A stretch of 64,000 nucleotides of DNA from Lachnospiraceae bacterium (lineage in GTDB: Bacteria > Bacillota > Clostridia > Lachnospirales > Lachnospiraceae): positions 20,675-84,674 of the forward strand of contig SVEY01000011.1 in assembly GCA_015057165.1 (NCBI GenBank), written 5' to 3'. Positions 8,189 through 17,285 of this stretch are shown piece by piece. Made by a program: the position numbers and the translations under genes. The notes under the pieces were generated by a model. It saw nothing but the letters and a program-made list of their open reading frames with translations. It was not told the DNA's origin and did no database searches. Every line of letters begins with the position of its first letter. Within the stretch, counting starts at the first letter, position 1.

Positions 8189-9127
8189 ATGGCAAAAAAT
8201 GGAAAACTTAATAATGGTGATTGGCGGAAGGCCACAGGAAAAATCGACTACTGCATGACCAACGACTACATGTTTCGTATGGTTTTGCAGTCAAACAACA
8301 CTGTGCTCAAAGGATTAATTAGTTCTATGATGCATGTAGCTCTTAATGACATTGAAAACGTTGAAATAGTTAATCCAATAGAATTAGGAAAACATATAGA
8401 CGACAAAGATTTTATTCTAGATGTAAAAGTTATGCTAAATGATAATACTATAATCAACCTTGAAATGCAGGTAACTAACTACAACAACTGGACTAATAGG
8501 TCTTTAAGCTACTTATGTAGAGCATTCGACAACGTGCAAAAAGGTGAAGATTACAATTCTGCAATACCGGTAACACATATTGGATTTTTAGATTATGATT
8601 TGTTCCCTAAGGAGCTGGAATTCTATAGCAAATATATGCTTCGTAACGTAAAATCTGGGAAAATATATAATGACAAATTCTGTCTGTGCGTGTTATCATT
8701 AAATCAGATAAAACTTGCAACTAAAGAAGACAAGAAATGGCATATTGATGAATGGGCAAGGCTATTTAAAGCCACTACATGGGAGGAATTAAAAATGATT
8801 GCAGAAAAAGATCAAGTATATTCTGAAGCAGCTAATTCCATATATCTCCAGAACTCTGATGAAACCGTTAGAGCTATGTGTGAAGCTAGACAAGAAGCTA
8901 TCTTCCATGAGCAGTATGTTCAAAAGCAACTTAAGGAACTAAAAGAAGCTAGAGATGAAGCCATCTTCCATGAGCAATATGTGCAGAAACAACTTAAGGA
9001 GCTAAAAGAAGATCGAGAAGAAGCCATCCTTAATGAGCAGCATATGCAAAAACAACTTAATGAAAAAGATGCGCTGATAGCGAAACTGCAAGCAGAAATA
9101 GATAGTCTTAAGAAAAAAGAAGAGTAG
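8189..9127 (+). CDS. Rpn-family recombination-promoting nuclease / PD-(D/E)XK putative transposase
   Basis: The start is the ATG at 8189, served by AGGAGG 8 bases upstream; this gives 312 residues. The N-terminal region (YCMTNDYMFRMVLQ) and the nuclease core ILDVKV...NLEMQV (D-x-K then E-x-Q) match Rpn proteins, which cleave DNA and stimulate RecA-independent recombination. The C-terminus is a coiled coil holding three tandem 21-residue repeats (HEQYVQKQLKELK). Single gene between two terminators. Remnants of the same family occur at 31466 and 41592. Confidence 0.85.
   Translation: MAKNGKLNNGDWRKATGKIDYCMTNDYMFRMVLQSNNTVLKGLISSMMHVALNDIENVEIVNPIELGKHIDDKDFILDVKVMLNDNTIINLEMQVTNYNNWTNRSLSYLCRAFDNVQKGEDYNSAIPVTHIGFLDYDLFPKELEFYSKYMLRNVKSGKIYNDKFCLCVLSLNQIKLATKEDKKWHIDEWARLFKATTWEELKMIAEKDQVYSEAANSIYLQNSDETVRAMCEARQEAIFHEQYVQKQLKELKEARDEAIFHEQYVQKQLKELKEDREEAILNEQHMQKQLNEKDALIAKLQAEIDSLKKKEE
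8882..9070 (+). repeat. Three tandem 63-bp repeats inside the Rpn gene
   Basis: Three 63-bp units encode near-identical 21-residue coiled-coil repeats. Units 1 and 2 are almost identical in protein (EAIFHEQYVQKQLKELK), while unit 3 is diverged (EAILNEQHMQKQLNEK). The unit is a multiple of three, so copy-number change keeps the frame. Confidence 0.85.
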
Positions 9128-9147
9128 ATAATGTGTGGTAAACATTT

Positions 9148-9175
9148 ATACGGCTCCGTTGATACGGAGCCGTAT
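9148..9175. terminator. Bidirectional terminator between Rpn gene and XRE gene
   Basis: A perfect 12-bp stem ATACGGCTCCGT / ACGGAGCCGTAT with a TGAT loop, placed between convergent genes. Confidence 0.9.
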
Positions 9176-9203
9176 TTATTATTATATACCTAAAATCGAT
9201 ACA

Positions 9204-9551
9204 TTATACATTTTTAATCAAATCCCTTACTAATAATTCAAGGTGGAGAATGGTCTCAGTTGGGAGTTTTTGGATTTTTTGTAACAATTGAGTGTCTGCA
9301 TTATTATCTTTGTCACAAAAACTAAGAAATTCGCTTGGTGAGACTTCTAGATATTCGCATATGTTAATAAATATGGGGAGAGAAGGCATCATATGCTTAT
9401 TTTCTATTCGATTTATGTATCCAGCACTTTGACCTATGGATAGACTCATCTCGCGGGCAGAGACCTTCTTACTGGTTCTTAATTCTATTAATCTATTCAC
9501 AAAATCATTCGCAAATTGTATTTCATTTTCTTTAATTGATTTCTTACTCAT
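9204..9551 (-). CDS. XRE-family helix-turn-helix regulator
   Basis: A 115-residue DNA-binding protein. Residues ~15-70 form a classical lambda-repressor-type HTH (SAREMSLSIGQSAGYINRIENKH), followed by PSLPIFINICEYLEVSPSEF, typical of Cro/CI-like regulators. It is divergent from the large surface-protein gene, and the 107-bp spacer holds several ATGCAT-type palindromes plus a consensus promoter. The natural inference is control of itself and the surface protein. Confidence 0.88.
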   Translation of the reverse strand: MSKKSIKENEIQFANDFVNRLIELRTSKKVSAREMSLSIGQSAGYINRIENKHMMPSLPIFINICEYLEVSPSEFLSFCDKDNNADTQLLQKIQKLPTETILHLELLVRDLIKNV

Positions 9552-9554
9552 AAC

Positions 9555-9592
9555 ATGTATTATACATTAGAAAAATGCATATTATATGCATT
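9555..9592. promoter_or_regulatory. Paired palindromic operators in the XRE/surface-protein spacer
   Basis: Two inverted repeats share the same architecture with a 3-nt TTA centre: ATGTA-TTA-TACAT (9555-9567) and AATGCATA-TTA-TATGCATT (9574-9592). They sit directly upstream of the XRE start codon and are likely sites for that regulator (inference). Confidence 0.6.
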
Positions 9593-9609
9593 ATAAATGC
9601 ACAAATACC

Positions 9610-9638
9610 TTGACATATGCATCATCAGTACATATAAT
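9610..9638 (+). promoter_or_regulatory. Consensus sigma-70-type promoter of the surface-protein gene
   Basis: A perfect TTGACA (9610-9615), 17-bp spacer and perfect TATAAT (9633-9638). The spacer begins with TATGCAT, resembling the operator half-sites next door, so the XRE protein could occlude this promoter. Confidence 0.85.
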
Positions 9639-9691
9639 ACACAAAGTGGATATTTTTAATGCATATGGTTAATTTGAGGAGAAGAATGGTT

Positions 9692-12600
9692 ATGAGTAAG
9701 ATGAAGAGTAGTTTGAGGAGAGTAGGAGCTTTAGTTCTATCATTAATAATGATTGCAAGTATAATTCCATTAATTGGAATTAGTGCCAAGGCTGATGATA
9801 CATACGAAATTATTGTTACAAATAATGATCAGCAATTATTAAATGTTTCATTCGAAACATTAGAAGGTAGCGGCGTGCTAAAAGATTCTAATACGTATCA
9901 AATCTCTAATGGTGGTAAAGTAAAGGTTACTGTTAGCCCTAAAGATACTAATAAGGCTATCTATGAGGCAAATGGTTTTACATATGAAAATGAAAATCAA
10001 TATTCTATTGTCTATGAAGATATTAACGAGAATAAGAATATTGATGCCACAAGTATTCTTACTGATGAAAAAACTAGCTTGAAAACTCTTACTGTATCTG
10101 CAGGAGATAATGGTAATACGGTTATTAATGGTATTACAGTTAATCCTGGAAATACTGCTACTTTATATACAACATCTAATTCAACTCCAAGTGTACAATT
10201 TACACCGGAAAATGATTGTTATGTATCTTCATTTCTAGTTGGAATTGGTGATGCAGAAGCAACACAGCAGAATAGAAGTGGATATACTATAGATGGAGCA
10301 ACTGGACAAGTTACTGGAACGCTTCCAACTATTACAGATAATGCAAGTATATCTGTAGTATATTCTTCTATTGATAATCATGAACAGGATGGTGTGACTG
10401 GTCTAACTATTTCTAATTCATATCTAGATGGTAATACATTATATATTAAGGAAGATAATACTAATGTAACTAAGTCAGGAAGCACATTGGCTTCTGGTAA
10501 GTATACATATAATGATGGTCTTGCTATAAGTGGTGGTGATACCATTAGTTCATTTTATGTTAACAATGATGTTAATACATTTGTTACAGGAACAGAGTAT
10601 TATCAAGAGAATAATGATATTAATGTTGTAAAGGATGATGTGGCGCCGACGCTTACGTGTGACGCATCAAAGGTAGGCTCGAACTATGTATTATATGTAA
10701 AAAATAAATGCAAAGCATCTGGAAAGGTAGAAGATGATGGTTCAGGAATAAGAAAGCTTGAATATGCTGACAATCCTGAAATGAATAATTCTACGGATGT
10801 TGCGATTGATAATGATGGGAATTATAATTTTGAATTTGAGTATTTGGATTCATGGATTAGTCCCCAAAAGACATTCTATATCAGAGCAACAGATAACGTT
10901 GGTAATACAAAGACAGAATCAGTAGTCTTTGAAAAAGACAGTCAAAAGCCAGTTGTATCTGCACTTTCAGTTGCGAACAAAACAACTGGATGGGGTAAGT
11001 TCATAGGCTCTAGCACATTAAAGGTTGATTATACTGTTACAGATAATAAGGGACTTAGTAAGGTTACTTTATATGATCCTAATGGTGAAGAAATAGATCA
11101 TAATGATATCGCGACTAAAGGTACAGAATTATCTGAGGGTAGCTTTACTTTTAATGCAGATAAAGCGTTCAACGGTGTAGTTAAAGCAGGTGGTGTATGT
11201 GATGTATCTAAGTTCTATATAGTTGTAACTGATGAAGCAGGCAACCCTTCAGAACAACAAAGTCTTGTGGTTACAAGCATTCAGGCAGGTGATAAAGAGG
11301 TAATCCTTGATAACGAAGCGCCAAAGGCAGAATTAAAAGCTGCTTCTCCTAGTTATAACAATGGTGTAGATAATAACATTTATGTTAAGCAAGACATGAA
11401 TGGAATATTTGATGTCACGATAGAAGATAAGCATAGTGGTATTAAGACAATAAATGTTGACGTTGTTGACCCGGAAAATCATAATGATATAAAAGCCACA
11501 TTGACACAAGATTATTCAGGAACGCCTTTTGATAAGAACAGGGATACTACTAAGTCTGAAAAAGAAATATATACATTTGCAACTTCAGATATAGATACAG
11601 CCGCTTATGGTGGAGTTCAGCAGCCTAAGTACGCACTTCATATCACAATGACTGACCAGATGGGTAATACACGTGGAGATTATTACATCAATATGGAACG
11701 TGATTATGTTGCGCCTACTATCACAAGCGTCAAAGCATCAAATGTCAATCCTGAGAATATAAATGAACATACACAGGCGACAATATATAATGGTGCTGGA
11801 ATTAGTGTTAATTACGTAGCTTTTGATAATACATCTATGAGTATTGAGATTAATGCAACTGATGATAAGTCAGGTGTAAAGTCTGTAACCATTATGAATG
11901 AAAGCGGTAGCGTAATGACTGATGTTAATGGTCGCAGATTAGAAAAAATAGCACCAACTAGTGCGGGGCTATTCAAGGCTACTATTCCAAGTTATAAAGG
12001 AAGGCTTCAAGTAAAAGTATATGATAATGTAGAAAACGAAAAAACAATATCAACAGAAAAGATTATAACAGAATCAGTAGCTATTCATAACAATGAGAAT
12101 CATATTAGCATTTCACTTCCGCAGACGGATAACAGAGATATTAGTGGTAACAATCTATATAACTCAGATGTTCCGGTAAGTGTAACTGTTACAGATACAT
12201 ATTCAGGCATATCAAGAGTATCATATGAGGTTACATCACCATATGATATTGGAGCAAATAAAAACGCTTATAATGCGAGTGGCTGGTCTGAGACAAGGGA
12301 CAATAACATTGTAACATCTAAGAGTGGTGTTATTAATGTATCTAATAACTCTAATGATATAAATGTTAAAGTTACAGTTGTAGACAATGCAGGAAATGTA
12401 ACATCCCAAGATGTTAAATTCAGTATAGATAAGAATGCTCCGGTATTTTCTGTTGCGTATGATAATTATACAGATAATGGATTTTATAATAGTGCAAGAA
12501 CTGCAATATTAACTGTCAAAGAACGTAACTTTGATGCTAATAATATTGTGACAGCAATAACTAACACGGACGGAGTAGTTCCAACTATATCTGGATGGTC

Positions 12601-14125
12601 GGGAGAGTTTAATTTCCTAAATCCAGATGATTCCACATATACTGCATTTATAACATATAGTGCAGATGGGGATTATAATACGACAGTATTTGGCTCAGAT
12701 AAGGCTGGCAATGGTGGAAATGTTATAGCAAATGAAGCATTTACAGTCGATACTGTTAATCCACAGGTAAGTGTATCGTTTGATAACAATAATTCTTTGA
12801 ATGATAAATACTATGCAGCGGATAGAACAGCTACTATAACTATCGTTGAACATAACTTTGATGCAGGAAGAGTATCTGTCAATGGAAGAGCGTCTTATGA
12901 TGGCGCCGCAGCCGCATTCCCTGGTGTAAGCGGTTGGTCTGATGAAGGAGATGTACACAGAGCTGTTGTTGCATTTTCTGCTGAGGGTGACTACGAGTTT
13001 GATGTTGACGTGATGGATTTGGCAGGAAACAATTCCGGAACATACAGAGAACCATCATTTACTATAGATAAGACTAATCCAACAATTACTATTACCGGTG
13101 TACAGGATAAGTCGTCTAATTCGAAAGATGTAGCACCTATAGTTACAATAAATGATGTTAACTATGATAATAATGGCGTCAATGTTGAATTAGTTGGTTC
13201 AAAGAATGGTAGATCATCACTTGGTGGTGGATTCAGTGATATTAATAACGGACAGGCATATACATATGGTAACTTCCCTAACGAGAAGGAGATAGATGAT
13301 ATTTATACGTTAAGGGCGCGTGCTACAGATAAAGCAGGTAACCAATTTGAATCATTTATTACATTCTCTGTTAATAGATTTGGTTCCATATATCAATTTG
13401 ATGAGACACTAAACCAGATTAATGGTAAATACGTTAACGAAGCTGTAGATGTTGTTTTCTCTGAAACAAATGTTGATAATTTGGTTCAAGGAAAGAATAA
13501 GCTCAACTTAAGTGTTAATGGTCAACCTAAGACATTGAATGCCGGAGCGGATTATACAGTATCAGAATCGGGTGGAGACGGCTCTTGGAAAGTATATACA
13601 TACACACTTCCTAAAGAACTATTTAAGACTGATGGTGTATACATTGTATCTTCATATTCAGAAGACAACGCTGGTAATATCAATGAGAATACAGCTAATG
13701 ACAAGAATGCAATCATTCAATTTGCTGTTGATAAGACTGCACCACAAGTTGTATTTGAGAATCTTGAAGATGATGAAAGCTACAATGATCAAGAGTATGA
13801 AGCAAGAGTTTCTGCAATTGATAATATTCTTCTTTCAGATGTTGAGATAACAGTTGATGGTGATAAAGTTGAAGCGACACAGGATGGCGATGAATATGTA
13901 TTCACAATTCCTGAGAAATCATCAAAGCAAGAGATTAAAGCAGTAGCTCGTGATGCGGCCGGAAACGTAACACAAGAGTCTGCAAAAGATGTAGTGGTAA
14001 CAACTAATGCTTTTGTACGTCTGCTTAATAACACATGGGCAATGGTTGGAATAATTGCAGGACTGGTAGTTGTCGGGGGAGTCACAACATTACTTGTGTT
14101 AAGAAAGAAGAAAATCATTAAGTAA
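9692..14125 (+). CDS. Large secreted, membrane-anchored surface protein with Ig-like repeats
   Basis: I choose the ATG at 9692 because GAGGAG lies about 10 bases upstream and upstream ATGs crowd the promoter; this gives 1477 residues. The N-terminus is a signal peptide (basic MSKMKSSLRR, hydrophobic core, cleavage near SAKAD). The body is a string of bacterial Ig-like domains marked by recurring DNAGN/DKAGN and VDxTAP/DNxAP boundaries. The C-terminus has one membrane segment (GIIAGLVVVGGVTTLLVL) and a basic tail RKKKIIK; there is no LPxTG motif. Likely an adhesin or cell-surface stalk controlled by the divergent XRE gene. Ligand unknown. Confidence 0.8.
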   Translation: MSKMKSSLRRVGALVLSLIMIASIIPLIGISAKADDTYEIIVTNNDQQLLNVSFETLEGSGVLKDSNTYQISNGGKVKVTVSPKDTNKAIYEANGFTYENENQYSIVYEDINENKNIDATSILTDEKTSLKTLTVSAGDNGNTVINGITVNPGNTATLYTTSNSTPSVQFTPENDCYVSSFLVGIGDAEATQQNRSGYTIDGATGQVTGTLPTITDNASISVVYSSIDNHEQDGVTGLTISNSYLDGNTLYIKEDNTNVTKSGSTLASGKYTYNDGLAISGGDTISSFYVNNDVNTFVTGTEYYQENNDINVVKDDVAPTLTCDASKVGSNYVLYVKNKCKASGKVEDDGSGIRKLEYADNPEMNNSTDVAIDNDGNYNFEFEYLDSWISPQKTFYIRATDNVGNTKTESVVFEKDSQKPVVSALSVANKTTGWGKFIGSSTLKVDYTVTDNKGLSKVTLYDPNGEEIDHNDIATKGTELSEGSFTFNADKAFNGVVKAGGVCDVSKFYIVVTDEAGNPSEQQSLVVTSIQAGDKEVILDNEAPKAELKAASPSYNNGVDNNIYVKQDMNGIFDVTIEDKHSGIKTINVDVVDPENHNDIKATLTQDYSGTPFDKNRDTTKSEKEIYTFATSDIDTAAYGGVQQPKYALHITMTDQMGNTRGDYYINMERDYVAPTITSVKASNVNPENINEHTQATIYNGAGISVNYVAFDNTSMSIEINATDDKSGVKSVTIMNESGSVMTDVNGRRLEKIAPTSAGLFKATIPSYKGRLQVKVYDNVENEKTISTEKIITESVAIHNNENHISISLPQTDNRDISGNNLYNSDVPVSVTVTDTYSGISRVSYEVTSPYDIGANKNAYNASGWSETRDNNIVTSKSGVINVSNNSNDINVKVTVVDNAGNVTSQDVKFSIDKNAPVFSVAYDNYTDNGFYNSARTAILTVKERNFDANNIVTAITNTDGVVPTISGWSGEFNFLNPDDSTYTAFITYSADGDYNTTVFGSDKAGNGGNVIANEAFTVDTVNPQVSVSFDNNNSLNDKYYAADRTATITIVEHNFDAGRVSVNGRASYDGAAAAFPGVSGWSDEGDVHRAVVAFSAEGDYEFDVDVMDLAGNNSGTYREPSFTIDKTNPTITITGVQDKSSNSKDVAPIVTINDVNYDNNGVNVELVGSKNGRSSLGGGFSDINNGQAYTYGNFPNEKEIDDIYTLRARATDKAGNQFESFITFSVNRFGSIYQFDETLNQINGKYVNEAVDVVFSETNVDNLVQGKNKLNLSVNGQPKTLNAGADYTVSESGGDGSWKVYTYTLPKELFKTDGVYIVSSYSEDNAGNINENTANDKNAIIQFAVDKTAPQVVFENLEDDESYNDQEYEARVSAIDNILLSDVEITVDGDKVEATQDGDEYVFTIPEKSSKQEIKAVARDAAGNVTQESAKDVVVTTNAFVRLLNNTWAMVGIIAGLVVVGGVTTLLVLRKKKIIK

Positions 14126-14135
14126 TTAAAAGTGT

Positions 14136-14165
14136 AACCCCACTCAGATTGAGTGGGGTTATTTT
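14136..14165 (+). terminator. Rho-independent terminator after the surface protein
   Basis: Stem AACCCCACTC / GAGTGGGGTT with a 5-nt loop, followed by a T-rich tract. It separates the surface protein from the secretion locus. Confidence 0.9.
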
Positions 14166-14205
14166 GTGTGTTGTAAAGATGTGTTAGGGAAGTTGGTATA
14201 GAAAG

Positions 14206-14976
14206 ATGAGAATATGTGCATATAACAATGATATTGGAATAAAGAAGAAAGTTAACCAGGATGCTATTCTAATAAAGGAAGCTTCAACAAATAATGGAGA
14301 CATAACGCTTCTTGTTGTGTGCGATGGAATGGGAGGTTTATCTTCGGGGGAAGTTGCAAGCGGTGAAGTCATTAGAGGATTTGACGAATGGTTTGACGAG
14401 AAACTCGCATATGTGCTTTCAGAAGAAAATGTAATTGCTGCCATAAAAAGGGAATGGGACTTTCTAATTAAAGAAATTAGTAGAAAGCTATTTCAATATG
14501 GAGAAGAAAGACACTTGCAGCTTGGTACTACATGTAGCGCATTTATAATACTTAGTGATAACAGATACGTAATAGCACATATAGGAGATAGTAGAGTATA
14601 TCAATTTAGAGAGCATAATATGAGTATTCTTACTACTGATCATACATTTATTGCAAAAGAAATGCGTGAAGGAAGATTGACAGAAGAAGAGGCTAAAGTA
14701 GATCCAAGAAGAAATATGCTTTTACAGGCTATTGGTGCATGTGAGTATATAGAAATTGAAATGCTTGATGGATTAGTCTGCAATAAAGATTTATATATGT
14801 TATGTAGTGATGGCCTAAGACATAAGATATCTGAAGTAGAATTGATTGAAAGATTTAGCGATATTGAAAGCAAAGAAGAATTGGATAATGTAACAGATTC
14901 TTTAGTTGAATTAGTGAAAGAACGTGGTGAGGTAGATAATATTAGCGTAATTGCTGTTAAGATATTAGAGGATTAG
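14206..14976 (+). CDS. PP2C-family serine/threonine protein phosphatase
   Basis: A 256-residue soluble PP2C (PPM) phosphatase of normal bacterial length. The metal-binding aspartate is in VVCDGMGG (D40), with VNQDA at the N-terminus, IGDSRVYQF in the middle, LCSDGL later and a final EVDNISVIAV motif supplying the last metal aspartate. It removes phosphate from Ser/Thr residues. It is the first gene of the secretion locus, and its stop is 2 bp before the kinase start, so the two act as an antagonistic writer-eraser pair. Confidence 0.93.
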   Translation: MRICAYNNDIGIKKKVNQDAILIKEASTNNGDITLLVVCDGMGGLSSGEVASGEVIRGFDEWFDEKLAYVLSEENVIAAIKREWDFLIKEISRKLFQYGEERHLQLGTTCSAFIILSDNRYVIAHIGDSRVYQFREHNMSILTTDHTFIAKEMREGRLTEEEAKVDPRRNMLLQAIGACEYIEIEMLDGLVCNKDLYMLCSDGLRHKISEVELIERFSDIESKEELDNVTDSLVELVKERGEVDNISVIAVKILED

Positions 14977-14978
14977 AG

Positions 14979-16664
14979 ATGGCGCAAGTTGGACAAATAA
15001 TAGATGGAAAATATGAAATATTAAAGGAAGTCGGTAAAGGTGGAATGTCAAGAGTGTATCTTGCCATGGACCAGAGACTTAATAAACAGTGGGCTGTTAA
15101 AGAGATACAGAAGCGTGGAAGAGATGAAAATAATGAGTATGTTATTCAATCTGCTATTGCTGAAGCCAATCTAATTAAATCACTTGATCATCCGTCTATT
15201 GTAAGGATTACAGATATTATAGAGAATGATGATGTCATATATATTGTTGAAGACTATATAGAAGGTGAGACTCTTGCAAGTATCTTGAAGCGTGAAGGAG
15301 AGCAGCCACAAGAAAGAGTAATTGAGTGGGCGATTCAGCTTTGTGAAGCACTTCAATATCTTCATTCTAGAACGCCAGCAATTATATATAGGGATATGAA
15401 GCCGGGAAATGTAATGCTTCGTCCTGAAGGTACAATTAAGATTATTGATTTTGGTATTGCAAGGGAGTATAAGGCAGAGAACTTGGAGGATACAACATGT
15501 CTTGGTACAAGAGGATATGCTGCACCTGAGCAATTCGGAGGAAAAGGACAGACCGATGCAAGAACTGATATATATTGTCTTGGCGCAACACTATATCATT
15601 TGTTGACAGGAAAGAATCCTGCACAACCTCCTTACGAGATGTATCCAATTAGATATTGGAATCCGGAACTATCAGCCGGACTTGAGGCGATTATACTTAG
15701 GTGTACGCAGAATAATCCTAGAGATAGATACAATTCCTGCGAAGAACTTCTATACGCATTACAGCATTATGAAGAATATAGTGTTGAGTATCGTGCTATG
15801 CAGATGAAGAAGATTAAAAGGTTTGCTTTTACTGCGGGACTTTCAGTTGTGTTTATTATTCTTGGAATTGTAAGCATGATTATAAGAACTAGTCTTAATA
15901 ATCAGGATTATGATCAGAACATTATTAAAGCAGAGAATGCAACTGATACGAAAGAGGCACTAGAATACTATAAGACAGCTGTTGATATTAAGCCGAATGA
16001 ACCAAGGACGTATTTTGACATTGTTGATGCTCTTAAGACTGATGCAGCATTTACAATGGAGGAAGACAAATATCTTAAGGAACTTGTTAATAACAACTTA
16101 GAAGGTCTCAGAAATCGTGAAGAATATGCATCATTAGCTTTTGAAATAGGAAAACTATATTGGTATTACTACGATTATGGTAAAAGTGAAGGAACAGATA
16201 ATTCAGCTACCAGGATGAAGTCTGCAATACAGTGGTTTGATGATGCTGTGTCATATGGTAATGAAAACGATGAATTCTACCAGATGGCTAAGGTTTATTC
16301 GGAGATTGGTAAATTCAATCGTGATATTACGCTTAATATTCAGGAGGCGTCAGATAAAGGAAAGTACGCTTCTTACTGGAATAACATCAAAGAACTTGTT
16401 AATTACATGAATAGCGGTACTGATAATAATGAGTTCGTTCAATTAGAGGTATGTAGACTTGTATATTCTTCTATTGAGACTTATGCAAGAAAACTTCGTG
16501 CAGATGGTGTAAGTCAAGATGATATGCTATCTGAGTTTAATCTTGTGACTAATATGCTTAATAGTATGCAGACGACATCTGATACTACAGAAGCAATTAA
16601 GAGAGAATTAATGTCAAGAACAAGTGAAGTTCAAAGTGCAATTAATAACGCATTTAGGGAGTAA
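14979..16664 (+). CDS. Membrane-anchored serine/threonine protein kinase
   Basis: A 561-residue Hanks-type kinase. The glycine loop is GKGGMSRVY, the ATP lysine K41 (WAVKEI), the catalytic aspartate D139 (YRDMKPGN), and the DFG aspartate D157. One membrane segment lies near 282-303, followed by a ~255-residue extracellular region that looks helical, with TPR-like spacing. There are no PASTA domains, unlike PrkC/PknB. Placed between the phosphatase and the Thr-ladder protein, it is the obvious kinase for the locus. Confidence 0.92.
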   Translation: MAQVGQIIDGKYEILKEVGKGGMSRVYLAMDQRLNKQWAVKEIQKRGRDENNEYVIQSAIAEANLIKSLDHPSIVRITDIIENDDVIYIVEDYIEGETLASILKREGEQPQERVIEWAIQLCEALQYLHSRTPAIIYRDMKPGNVMLRPEGTIKIIDFGIAREYKAENLEDTTCLGTRGYAAPEQFGGKGQTDARTDIYCLGATLYHLLTGKNPAQPPYEMYPIRYWNPELSAGLEAIILRCTQNNPRDRYNSCEELLYALQHYEEYSVEYRAMQMKKIKRFAFTAGLSVVFIILGIVSMIIRTSLNNQDYDQNIIKAENATDTKEALEYYKTAVDIKPNEPRTYFDIVDALKTDAAFTMEEDKYLKELVNNNLEGLRNREEYASLAFEIGKLYWYYYDYGKSEGTDNSATRMKSAIQWFDDAVSYGNENDEFYQMAKVYSEIGKFNRDITLNIQEASDKGKYASYWNNIKELVNYMNSGTDNNEFVQLEVCRLVYSSIETYARKLRADGVSQDDMLSEFNLVTNMLNSMQTTSDTTEAIKRELMSRTSEVQSAINNAFRE

Positions 16665-16668
16665 ATAA

Positions 16669-17283
16669 ATGAGTGCAAATGTATGGTTGATTATTGGAAT
16701 AGTTTTTTTCGCACTGGCATTTGTTGCAATGGTGGTTGCGATAGTCTTATTCTTTAGGCTTGATATTCGTGGGGTGTATAGAGATATATCCGGTAAATCC
16801 GCTACAGTAGGTATAGCTTCAATTAGAGAAGAAACTAAGAAGACGGAACGTCAAAGAAAGACAAGTATAGCAAAAGATGATAACACCAATAACCTGTCTA
16901 AGAAACTTAAAGCAATAGAGGAAGAGCAAGAGACTGAACTCCTGTCTGAGGGTGATGAAACAACTACAGCACTACTATCAGAAGGTGATGAGACTACAAC
17001 AGAATTGTTATCTGAAAAAGAAGAAGAAGTTACGGAATTGCTAACTGAAGATAATGAAGAAGTTACAGAATTACTTACTCAAGATGGAGAGGAGGAGACG
17101 GAGCTTTTGTCTGATGAAAGTGAAAACGAGACTGAATTATTATCCGATGAAAGTGAAAATGAGACGGAACTATTATCTGATGAAAGTGAGAGTGAAACAG
17201 AGTTGTTATCGCCAGAGAGGTCAAAGAATAAAGTTGAGTTGACTATTAAGAATACAACTAAGATAACACATGATAAGGCGTAG
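16669..17283 (+). CDS. Single-pass membrane protein with a nine-fold 11-residue Thr ladder
   Basis: A 204-residue protein with one N-terminal membrane helix (about 5-29), a basic linker, then a strictly periodic acidic tail. Thr recurs at 89, 100, 111, 122, 133, 144, 155, 166 and 177, each in a TELLS/TELLT context (TALL once). The 11-residue period is exact across nine units. The acidic surround and pT+3 Leu fit a phospho-acceptor array readable by FHA domains (inference). It lies between the kinase and the FHA protein, with gaps of 4 and 2 bp. No family name is recognised. Confidence 0.8.
   Translation: MSANVWLIIGIVFFALAFVAMVVAIVLFFRLDIRGVYRDISGKSATVGIASIREETKKTERQRKTSIAKDDNTNNLSKKLKAIEEEQETELLSEGDETTTALLSEGDETTTELLSEKEEEVTELLTEDNEEVTELLTQDGEEETELLSDESENETELLSDESENETELLSDESESETELLSPERSKNKVELTIKNTTKITHDKA
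16935..17215 (+). repeat. 33-bp tandem repeat array encoding the Thr ladder
   Basis: Roughly nine 33-bp units encode the 11-residue TELLS repeats. The last three copies (TELLSDESENE) are nearly identical, suggesting recent expansion, while the first copies have diverged. Confidence 0.8.
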
Positions 17284-17285
17284 GA

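Noticed and set aside
13989..14125. LPxTG sortase anchor in the surface protein
   Set aside because: The C-terminus has only a membrane helix and basic tail; no LPxTG-like pentapeptide precedes it.
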